The translations under genes and the position numbers were made by a program. This document shows, piece by piece, positions 1 to 6,203 of a DNA stretch of 13,177 nucleotides. Under the pieces are notes generated by a model. It had not been told where the DNA came from and searched no databases. It saw nothing but the letters and a program-made list of their open reading frames with translations. Source of the stretch: Candidatus Avacholeplasma faecigallinarum (lineage in GTDB: Bacteria; Bacillota_I; Bacilli_A; Acholeplasmatales; Anaeroplasmataceae); NCBI GenBank assembly GCA_018715825.1, contig DVKU01000180.1, positions 1 to 13,177 of the forward strand, in the 5' to 3' direction. The stretch's first letter is position 1, and the number at the start of each line of letters is the position of its first letter.

Positions 1-1
1 A

Positions 2-67
2 GCTTCTAAAATTAAACAAAAGTCTGTTAATCAAGAAGCTAAAGATAATTATAAATATGCAAAATAA
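2..67 (+). CDS. C-terminal tail of an unidentified protein (partial)
   Basis: An open frame enters from the left edge and ends at TAA 65-67, leaving 21 residues that are rich in Lys, Gln and Asn and finish in YKYAK. A strong hairpin terminator begins four bases after the stop, which supports a real gene end. The piece is too short to assign a family or function. The charged, low-complexity tail fits a disordered C-terminus. Confidence 0.5.
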   Translation, partial: ASKIKQKSVNQEAKDNYKYAK

Positions 68-70
68 AAA

Positions 71-124
71 GGCTGCAAAACCTAGAATTTGATTTTTTTC
101 AAAATCTAGGTTTTTTTACAGCCC
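71..124. terminator. Bidirectional rho-independent terminator between convergent genes
   Basis: Positions 81-92 pair with 99-110 (12 bp, one A/A mismatch) around a six-T loop, followed by seven Ts at 111-117. An outer GGCTG (71-75) / CAGCC (119-123) pair can extend the stem. Read on the minus strand, the extended hairpin is followed by TTTTTATTTT. It therefore can end both the upstream + gene and the leftward tetR-type gene that stops at 135. Confidence 0.85.
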
Positions 125-134
125 CTTTTATAAC

Positions 135-647
135 TTATAATAATAAATTTGAGGTGTTATTTAGGATTTGCTTTGTGATTTTTATCATTTCATCAACTGA
201 CTCTTGCTTACCTCTTTCAACCCATTTACTTAATAATCCTGTCATTACAGATATTTGGACCTCAAATAAATATAAATCTAGTTTATTATATGACGTTTGA
301 TAAAAATGCTTTATAAATAATTTTTTTAATATATGTTCCTGTTGCTTAGATAAAATATATATAAAATCATTATGATTGTTCCAAAAATTATAAAAAGTAG
401 AAATATGATCCTGACTTTGAAGCAAATCTTTTTTATATAAAAGAATAAAATAGTCCATTTTCATTTCTAAAACATCAATAACATTATCAAATAAACGATA
501 GAATGTTGCTCTAGATACGCCACATTCATTTTTTATATCTGTAATTGTAATATGTTCGATGCTTTTATTAAACAAAATATGTCTTAAGGAGCGATAAATT
601 TTTTCTGCGCTTTTTTTAGCACGTAAATCGTTAGAAATATGATACAT
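135..647 (-). CDS. TetR/AcrR-family transcriptional repressor
   Basis: The product has 170 residues, slightly short for the family (about 190). The N-terminal DNA-binding domain covers about residues 12-58, with the helix-turn-helix near 33-53 (ITDIKNECGVSRATFYRLF), a typical TetR pattern. The C-terminal two thirds are a mostly helical ligand/dimer domain with no recognisable ligand signature. The start has an AGAGG ribosome site (plus-strand 653-657) five bases upstream. The gene is divergent from the GH28-like gene, and a 16-bp palindrome in between (676-691) is the obvious operator. Inference: it represses itself and the glycosidase/phosphodiesterase unit until an unknown ligand binds. The family call is firm; the ligand is unknown. 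Confidence 0.9.
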   Translation of the reverse strand: MYHISNDLRAKKSAEKIYRSLRHILFNKSIEHITITDIKNECGVSRATFYRLFDNVIDVLEMKMDYFILLYKKDLLQSQDHISTFYNFWNNHNDFIYILSKQQEHILKKLFIKHFYQTSYNKLDLYLFEVQISVMTGLLSKWVERGKQESVDEMIKITKQILNNTSNLLL

Positions 648-663
648 AATTACCTCTATGTGT

Positions 664-671
664 ATTATAAT
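664..671. promoter_or_regulatory. Overlapping divergent -10 elements
   Basis: The ATTATAAT stretch contains a perfect TATAAT on the + strand (666-671) and on the - strand (669-664). The minus copy sits 6 bases before the AGAGG of the tetR-type gene, implying a very short leader if used. Neither copy has a good -35, so which one is active is uncertain. Confidence 0.45.
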
Positions 672-675
672 TTTG

Positions 676-691
676 TGATACTATTGTATCA
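676..691. promoter_or_regulatory. Probable TetR operator (16-bp palindrome)
   Basis: TGATAC-TATT-GTATCA has perfect 6-bp arms around a 4-base centre; 14 of 16 positions are self-complementary. It lies in the divergent gap between a TetR-type regulator and its likely target. It overlaps the -35 of the candidate rightward promoter and the spacer/-35 zone of the leftward one, so binding could block both. The site is seen; its assignment to this regulator is inference. Confidence 0.7.
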
Positions 692-712
692 TAACAAAAC
701 TTTTTTTAAAAT
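684..712 (+). promoter_or_regulatory. Candidate sigma-A promoter for the GH28-like gene
   Basis: A -35-like TTGTAT (684-689) is separated by 17 bases from TAAAAT (707-712), giving a start near 719. That is just upstream of the AGTGAGG ribosome site at 729-735. The -35 overlaps the right arm of the 676-691 palindrome, as expected for a repressed promoter. In such AT-rich DNA the match could be by chance. Confidence 0.5.
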
Positions 713-743
713 ACTAGTAGAAATTTTAAGTGAGGTAAATATT

Positions 744-2051
744 GTGATTATATATGTAAATGATTTTAAAAAGGATAATATAAGTGACACCCAGGCAATT
801 AATGATGCTATTAAATATTGTAATCAAAATGGTGGAGGAACGATATATTTTAGTGCCAATTGTACTTATAGAGCGGGAATGATTAGACTTTTAGATAATG
901 TGGAGTTATATTTTGAAAGTAATGCAATTTTAAAGGCTAGTGATAATATTTTAGATTTTAGTGAAGATAAAAACTTAAATATACAATCTATTTCAGCACC
1001 TACCTTTGAAAACTGTGATTATAATGGACAACCTGATAAATTTTTTATTTACGCTAATAATGCTAAAAATATTAAGATCAGTGGTTGTGGTATTATAGAT
1101 GGTAATGAAGAAATATTTTACGGGAAAGTTAGTAAGTGGCATATTGATGGCTTTTTTTATCCTCGAGTTCCCCTTATTTATTTTGAAAATTGTGAAAATG
1201 TTTGTATAAGCGATATTACACTTCAAAGAAGTGCGTTTTGGACTACTCACTTAGTAGGATGTAGAAATGTTATAATAAATAACATTAAAATTTTAAATAA
1301 TTTAAAGCTAGCTAATTGTGATGGAATCGATCCTGATCATTGTCAAAATGTCGTGATAAAAAATTGTTATATTGAGGCTGCAGACGATTGTATTGTTTTT
1401 AAGACCACTTCTATAGGTAAAGCATATGGTGAGTGCAGGGATATAGAGGTTAGTGGCTGTACTTTAATTTCGACTAGTGCTGCAATAAAATTTGGAACTG
1501 AAAGTGTTAGTGATTTTAAAAATATATATATTCATGATTGTAACATACTTAAAAGTAATCGTGGTATAGCCTTTATGCTTAGAGATGAGGGCAGTATTAG
1601 TAATATTAGATTCGAAAATATTAATATTGATACTAGACGTTTTTCTCATATATATTGGTGGGGAAAAGGAGAGCCTATTTGTATAACTGCTGTAAAAAGA
1701 ATAAAAGATGGTAAGCTTGGTAATATTAAAGATATTTATTTTAAAAACATTAAAATGGATTGTGAAAGCCCAATTTTTATATATGGATATGATGATTCTA
1801 AGATTAGTGATTTAAAATTTGTAGATTTAAAAATGAATTTAAATAATAAGACAAATTATCAAAAGGATATCTATGACTTAAGACCATGTGAGGAATATCA
1901 AATTATTACAATGCCAATGAGTATTATCAAAATTTTTAATGCAAATAATATTGAATTTGATAATTTTAGTTATAGTGTGGATGAAAATATAAAGTCTTAT
2001 ATACAAAAAGAATTTGACATAAATAATAGTAAAAATATTAATTTAAAATAA
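744..2051 (+). CDS. GH28-like right-handed beta-helix glycoside hydrolase, cytoplasmic
   Basis: The product has 435 residues from a GTG start at 744, chosen because AGTGAGG (729-735) lies 8 bases upstream. An in-frame ATG at 639 would run through the divergent promoter and into the tetR-type gene. The N-terminus (VNDF..., then TQAINDAI...NGGGTIYF, residues 16-35) is the usual opening of pectinase-type beta-helices, and repeated N-V/I-x-I turns follow. Acidic catalytic motifs are present: NCDGIDPD (191-198) and DD (214-215). The classical His-Gly is replaced by IKFG (248-251) and the Arg-x-Lys is not evident after NRGI (272-275). A WWGKGEP segment follows at 305-311. There is no signal peptide, so it likely acts in the cytoplasm on an imported oligosaccharide or glycoside. 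The fold call is firm; the substrate is unknown. A gap of 33 bases separates it from the phosphodiesterase gene. Confidence 0.8.
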   Translation: MIIYVNDFKKDNISDTQAINDAIKYCNQNGGGTIYFSANCTYRAGMIRLLDNVELYFESNAILKASDNILDFSEDKNLNIQSISAPTFENCDYNGQPDKFFIYANNAKNIKISGCGIIDGNEEIFYGKVSKWHIDGFFYPRVPLIYFENCENVCISDITLQRSAFWTTHLVGCRNVIINNIKILNNLKLANCDGIDPDHCQNVVIKNCYIEAADDCIVFKTTSIGKAYGECRDIEVSGCTLISTSAAIKFGTESVSDFKNIYIHDCNILKSNRGIAFMLRDEGSISNIRFENINIDTRRFSHIYWWGKGEPICITAVKRIKDGKLGNIKDIYFKNIKMDCESPIFIYGYDDSKISDLKFVDLKMNLNNKTNYQKDIYDLRPCEEYQIITMPMSIIKIFNANNIEFDNFSYSVDENIKSYIQKEFDINNSKNINLK

Positions 2052-2084
2052 TTTATATAGATATTTTATTATTGAGGTAAATAT

Positions 2085-4625
2085 ATGCAGATTAATAATG
2101 ATAATTTTTGTTCATTTATTAAGTACTTTAACGACTTTAGTGAGATTACTGGAGATTATTACTATTTAATAGATTTAAAAAATAGGACAATGAAATTTTC
2201 CCAAAATGTATTAAATGATTTTAGTTTTATTAGTAATGATTGTTCAGTTAACGTATGGCTTAATCGTGTTTATCAACTAGATTTATTAAAAATTAATAGC
2301 TTAATTAATGATATAGTTTCTAATAAAAGACAACAATATAGTATAAGCTATAGACTTAAAAACAATGATGGAAAATATATCTGGCTAAATAGTCGTGGTA
2401 AATGCTATTTAGATGATGATAAGCCTAGATTCGTTTTAGGTAATTTTTTTAAGAAAAATGATTTAAGTGTAACCGATTTTGATGATAGGCAAATGCTTTG
2501 TCAAGAATTAAAAATGATTTATAAGCATGGCTATAATGGCTTTGTTTTATTAATTGGAATTGATAATTTTAGAAGTATTAATTTAAAATTTGGTATAGAA
2601 TATGGGGATAATTTAATAAAACAGCTTTTTAATAGTTTATCTAAATATGGAAATACCATTTTTAGAGTTAATGGTAATTGTTTTTGTATATATTTTATTA
2701 ATGTTTTAGAAGATGATATCAAAAGAATATTTTTAGAAATAAATAATAGCTTAAAACCATATTGTAGTATATCATGTGGGTGTGTTTCTATCCAAAAATA
2801 CGATTTAGTTGATGGATCTATGCTATTAGAATATGTAGAAAGCACTTTAGAAGAGGCAAAAAAATTAGGGCCTAAACGTTTGTTATTTTTTTCAGCTGAA
2901 GAATATGAAAAAAAGCTTATGTCTTTACAGCTTTATGAAGAGCTTTATCAAGCAATTAATAATGACTATAATGGCTTTTCATTATATTATCAGCCGCAAG
3001 TTTATTCAGAAAATTTTGAAATATTTGGTGCTGAAGCTTTATTGAGATTTTATTCACCTAGTAGAAAAATGCTTATATCGCCTAATGAATTTATTCCTAT
3101 TTTAGAAAAAAATAATATGATGTATGGATTGGGATTGTGGGTTTTAAAAACGGCCTTTAATCAATGTTTAAAATGGAGAGAAAAGATTTCTAATTTTCAT
3201 ATTAGTGTAAATATGTCCTATATGCAGCTTAGTAATGCTAATATATGCAAAGATGTATTAGATGTTTTAAAAGAAAGTGGTTTAGCTGGTAATGCTGTTA
3301 CTATTGAAATAACAGAAAGTGCCCAGTTACAGGATTTTTTAAGTTTAAATAGTATTTTTAGTTTATGGAAAAAAGAAGGAATCGAAATTTCTATTGATGA
3401 TTTTGGTACAGGCTATTCAGGCTTAAGTGTACTTAAGGAGTTAGCAATTGATGAAATAAAAATTGATAGAAGTTTTATAAGAGGTATCAATAACAGTGCC
3501 TATAATATTAGACTTTTGTCAAATATTTTGCAACTAGCTGATAGCTTTAAGATTAGAGTTTGTTGTGAAGGTGTAGAAAATATTTTAGAATTAAATTTGT
3601 TAGAACAGCTTCATCCTAATACTTATCAAGGCTATTTATTTTCTAAGCCTTGCCAAGCATCAGATTTTATTTTTGATTACTCAAAATGGCAAGAAGAGCT
3701 TGTCAACCATTCAATGTGCGAATCTATTAAATCTGATAATGCAAATTATGATAATTTATCTTTAAAGCAAGAGCATTCAATACTAAGTTCTACTGATGAT
3801 ATAATTTCTTTATGTGATGTAAAGACTTATGAAATTTATTACTTAAATAAAGCAAGTCAAAAGATGTTTGGTATAAAGGATTATAAAGGAAGAAAATGCT
3901 TTAAGGTATTTTATGGTCTTGATGCACCTTGTGATTTTTGTCCCAATAAGTTATTAAGATATGATAAGTTTTATGTTTGGGAAAATTGGAATTCTCATTG
4001 CGATAAGCATTTACTTTTTAAAGATAAAATTATTAATATAGATGATAAAAAAATGCGGATGCAAATAGGTATGGACATCACTAAAAGGGAATATACAAGT
4101 CAAAAGGTTAAAGAAAGAATATATTTTTCTAAAAAAATTGTTGGTTATGTTGAAATACTTAATTCAACAAATGACTTTTCTTCAGCTGTAAATAGGGTTT
4201 TAGCCTCAATTGGGGATTTCTATAAAGCTTGTAGAGCGTATTTATTCGAGCGAAACAGCATAAATAGTGATTATTGGGATAATACCTATGAGTGGTGTTC
4301 AGATGGTGTTAAATCGCAAAGGGATAAATTACAAAATGTTAGTGGTGAAATAGTTAGAAGATGGATTGACATATTTAAAGAAAATAAGTCTATTATAATC
4401 TATAATATTGAGACTATTAAAAGCTTATCACTTCTAGAATATCAAGAACTAAAAAGACAAAATATAAAGAGGTTGATTTCTGTGCCTATATTTGTAAATA
4501 AAAAGCTAGTGGCATTTATTGGTGTTGATGATCCTCAGTATTCCATTCAAGATGACTCTCAGGCTCGTATATTAGCTTGTTTTTTAGCCAATAAATATAT
4601 GCTAAATTCTACTAAAACCAAATAA
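2085..4625 (+). CDS. c-di-GMP phosphodiesterase: PAS, degenerate GGDEF, EAL, PAS, GAF
   Basis: The product is an 846-residue soluble multidomain signalling protein. Residues about 20-125 look like PAS. Residues 140-270 form a GGDEF domain whose active-site loop is NGNCF (196-200), so cyclase activity is not expected. Residues 285-530 form an EAL domain with the metal/catalytic set intact: E317 in EAL, N376, E408, DDFGTGYS from D438-D439, K459, E495 in EGVEN and Q515. It should therefore hydrolyse c-di-GMP to pGpG. Residues 570-665 form a second PAS with C605, C616 and C619 (CDFC). Residues 690-840 form a GAF domain. There are no membrane segments, so it is cytoplasmic with several sensory inputs. 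TGAGG at 2073-2077, 7 bases upstream, sets the start. No promoter or terminator is obvious in the 33-base gap, so co-transcription with the GH28-like gene is likely. The ligands are unknown. Confidence 0.92.
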   Translation: MQINNDNFCSFIKYFNDFSEITGDYYYLIDLKNRTMKFSQNVLNDFSFISNDCSVNVWLNRVYQLDLLKINSLINDIVSNKRQQYSISYRLKNNDGKYIWLNSRGKCYLDDDKPRFVLGNFFKKNDLSVTDFDDRQMLCQELKMIYKHGYNGFVLLIGIDNFRSINLKFGIEYGDNLIKQLFNSLSKYGNTIFRVNGNCFCIYFINVLEDDIKRIFLEINNSLKPYCSISCGCVSIQKYDLVDGSMLLEYVESTLEEAKKLGPKRLLFFSAEEYEKKLMSLQLYEELYQAINNDYNGFSLYYQPQVYSENFEIFGAEALLRFYSPSRKMLISPNEFIPILEKNNMMYGLGLWVLKTAFNQCLKWREKISNFHISVNMSYMQLSNANICKDVLDVLKESGLAGNAVTIEITESAQLQDFLSLNSIFSLWKKEGIEISIDDFGTGYSGLSVLKELAIDEIKIDRSFIRGINNSAYNIRLLSNILQLADSFKIRVCCEGVENILELNLLEQLHPNTYQGYLFSKPCQASDFIFDYSKWQEELVNHSMCESIKSDNANYDNLSLKQEHSILSSTDDIISLCDVKTYEIYYLNKASQKMFGIKDYKGRKCFKVFYGLDAPCDFCPNKLLRYDKFYVWENWNSHCDKHLLFKDKIINIDDKKMRMQIGMDITKREYTSQKVKERIYFSKKIVGYVEILNSTNDFSSAVNRVLASIGDFYKACRAYLFERNSINSDYWDNTYEWCSDGVKSQRDKLQNVSGEIVRRWIDIFKENKSIIIYNIETIKSLSLLEYQELKRQNIKRLISVPIFVNKKLVAFIGVDDPQYSIQDDSQARILACFLANKYMLNSTKTK

Positions 4626-4632
4626 AATATAG

Positions 4633-4638
4633 TATAAT
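4633..4638 (+). promoter_or_regulatory. Possible internal -10 before the deaminase gene
   Basis: A perfect TATAAT lies 6 bases before the GGGTGG ribosome site of the deaminase gene. No convincing -35 is seen at 16-18 bases. If used, the leader would be only about 11 bases. The site is visible but its activity is doubtful. Confidence 0.3.
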
Positions 4639-4655
4639 ATATTTGGGTGGTTTTT

Positions 4656-5117
4656 ATGAAAAAATATATGGATTTAGCAATTAAAGAGGCTTATTTAGGT
4701 GTTGATAAAAATGATGGTGGACCATTTGGTAGTGTCATTGTTAAGGATGGTAAAGTCATTGCGGTTGGTCATAATGAGGTGTTAAAAAATAATGACCCAA
4801 CTTGCCATGGTGAAATGCAAGCAATTAGAAATGCATGTAAAGTCTTAAATACTTTTGATTTATCAGGCTTAGAGCTTTACACAACAGCCGAACCTTGTCC
4901 GATGTGTAAGGCCGCTATTTTATGGGCTAATATAAGTAAATGTTATTATGGCTGTAATATTATTGATACTGAAGAAATTGGTTTTAGAGATAATGCCTTT
5001 TATGAAATATTTTCAAATCCTGATAAGCAAAAAAATATGTTTATAGAGGTTGATAAGTCTGATTGCTTAAAATTATTTAATTATTATAATAGTAAGCAAG
5101 ATAAAAAATTGTATTAA
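4656..5117 (+). CDS. Nucleoside/guanine deaminase (cytidine deaminase fold)
   Basis: The product has 153 residues from ATG 4656, with GGGTGG (4645-4650) 5 bases upstream. An earlier in-frame GTG at 4647 falls inside that ribosome site and is less likely. The zinc site is HGE (H51-E53, in PTCHGEMQAI) plus PCPMC (C81 and C84), with E53 as the proton shuttle. The opening GGPFGSVIVKDG, the NDPTCH segment and the C-terminal GF.D..FYE region resemble the GuaD group (guanine to xanthine plus ammonia) more than tRNA adenosine deaminase TadA. Substrate choice within this family cannot be fixed from sequence alone. The gene starts 30 bases after the phosphodiesterase stop and is followed by a strong terminator. 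Purine salvage is the likely role. Confidence 0.85.
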   Translation: MKKYMDLAIKEAYLGVDKNDGGPFGSVIVKDGKVIAVGHNEVLKNNDPTCHGEMQAIRNACKVLNTFDLSGLELYTTAEPCPMCKAAILWANISKCYYGCNIIDTEEIGFRDNAFYEIFSNPDKQKNMFIEVDKSDCLKLFNYYNSKQDKKLY

Positions 5118-5144
5118 TTGATTTATAGTATAATTTAAAGCATT

Positions 5145-5176
5145 AAGTTATCCACAATTATTGTGGATAACTTTTT
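5145..5176 (+). terminator. Rho-independent terminator containing two inverted DnaA boxes
   Basis: AAGTTATCCACAA (5145-5157) pairs perfectly over 13 bp with 5161-5173 around a three-base TTA loop, and Ts run to 5176. It lies 27 bases after the deaminase stop and should end that transcript. The two arms contain TTATCCACA (5148-5156) and its complement TGTGGATAA (5162-5170), each a perfect match to the DnaA box consensus. The element may have a second role in DnaA binding. Confidence 0.8.
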
Positions 5177-5230
5177 AATTTTAGTAGTGTATGATTAGCA
5201 AACTTTTAGATAATTTTAAATTTTATAAGA

Positions 5231-5259
5231 TTGACATAAAAGGATTTATTATTTAACAT
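5231..5259 (+). promoter_or_regulatory. Candidate distal promoter P1 of the ecf operon
   Basis: A perfect TTGACA (5231-5236) is followed after 17 bases by TAACAT (5254-5259). Transcription would start near 5266 and give a leader of about 128 bases before ecfA1. The TTGACAT is mirrored by ATGTCAA at 5294-5300, with ATTTTATT/AATAAAAT able to pair in between. No known riboswitch was recognised in the leader. Confidence 0.5.
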
Positions 5260-5353
5260 TTTATTTTTTGCTAATAAAATAAATTTTATGGTGATGTCAA
5301 ATGATAAATATGGATTTAAAACGATTTCTTTTCCTTTCTTTTTTTTTAATAAA

Positions 5354-5362
5354 TGTTATAAT
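5354..5362 (+). promoter_or_regulatory. Extended -10 promoter P2 of the ecf operon
   Basis: TGTTATAAT is a perfect extended -10 (TGn plus TATAAT). The -35 region is a pyrimidine run (about 5325-5347) with no good TTGACA, which an extended -10 can tolerate. The start near 5369 leaves a short leader with AAAGGAG at 5381-5387, 6 bases before the ecfA1 ATG. Confidence 0.6.
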
Positions 5363-5393
5363 AAAATAGATAAAGTGTGTAAAGGAGTATCAT

Positions 5394-6203
5394 ATGATTG
5401 AATTTAAAAATGTTTCATTTTCATATAACAAAAAGGAAGAAGCCTTAAGTGATGTTTCATTTGTTATTCACGATCATGAATGGGTTTCTATAATAGGTCA
5501 TAATGGTAGTGGAAAATCAACTATTGCTAAGCTTATGGTTGGTTTAATAGAAGCCTCTAAGGGCTTTGTTTGTTATGATAATGAAGCTTTATCTGAGGAT
5601 AATATTAATAGAATTCGTCGTAAGGTAGGAATTGTTTTTCAAAATCCTGATAATCAATTTGTAGGCTTTAATGTTAAATATGATATTGCCTTTGGACTAG
5701 AAAACTATCAAGTTGAAAGAGAGAAAATGGTTGAGCTTATAGATGAATATACTAAAAAGGTTGATATGAATGAATATTTAGATAGAGAGCCTCAAACCTT
5801 ATCTGGCGGTCAAAAACAAAGGGTAGCTATTGCTGGTATCTTGGCTTTAAATTGCGATATTATAATTTTAGATGAGGCTACTTCGATGCTTGATCCAGAG
5901 GGAACTGAAGAAATTATTGAATTAATTAAAGAGCTTCACACTAAATATAATAAAACTGTTATAACAATTACTCATGATTTAAATCTTGCCCAGTTATCTG
6001 ATCGTGTTATCGTGATGAGAGGTGGAAATAAAATAGCTGATGGCGAACCTTCTGAAATTTTTAAAGATAGAGAAATGCTTAAAAGCTCTAATTTGGATAT
6101 GCCTTTTGCTTTAAGAGCATATGATGAGGCATCAAAAATAACAAAATTAGCTAATGATAAAAAGTTAATGGAGGCATTATGGGAATATCATTTAAAGAAG
6201 TAA
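5394..6203 (+). CDS. ecfA1: ECF transporter ATPase EcfA1
   Basis: The product has 269 residues. It is one of the two cytoplasmic ATPases that power energy-coupling factor importers of vitamins and metal ions. Walker A is G35-T43 (GHNGSGKST), the Q-loop Q83 is in FQNPDNQFVG, the signature LSGGQ is 136-140, Walker B ends in D160-E161 (IIILDEATSMLD), and the switch His is H194 (TITHD). The FQNPDNQ and VAIAG strings are typical of EcfA rather than other ABC ATPases. AAAGGAG lies 6 bases before the ATG. It is the first gene of the operon, and ecfA2 begins 25 bases before its stop. No substrate-binding S component is in the window, so it probably serves S components encoded elsewhere. Confidence 0.96.
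   Translation: MIEFKNVSFSYNKKEEALSDVSFVIHDHEWVSIIGHNGSGKSTIAKLMVGLIEASKGFVCYDNEALSEDNINRIRRKVGIVFQNPDNQFVGFNVKYDIAFGLENYQVEREKMVELIDEYTKKVDMNEYLDREPQTLSGGQKQRVAIAGILALNCDIIILDEATSMLDPEGTEEIIELIKELHTKYNKTVITITHDLNLAQLSDRVIVMRGGNKIADGEPSEIFKDREMLKSSNLDMPFALRAYDEASKITKLANDKKLMEALWEYHLKK

Noticed and set aside
639..743. N-terminal extension of the GH28-like protein from ATG 639
   Set aside because: It would cross the divergent promoter/operator and overlap the tetR-type start. A proper ribosome site (AGTGAGG) precedes GTG 744, where homology begins almost at once.
993..1250. Minus-strand open frames inside the GH28-like gene, the EAL gene, ecfT and the exporter gene
   Set aside because: They lie antisense to well-supported genes, lack ribosome sites and recognisable motifs, and reflect AT-rich codon bias.
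5177..5393. Vitamin or metal riboswitch ahead of the ecf operon
   Set aside because: I could not match conserved cobalamin, TPP, FMN or similar core motifs, and the leader is short and AT-rich.
5145..5400. Replication origin
   Set aside because: Two DnaA boxes plus AT-rich DNA are suggestive, but dnaA, dnaN or other origin-linked genes are absent and the hairpin with T-run is explained as a terminator.
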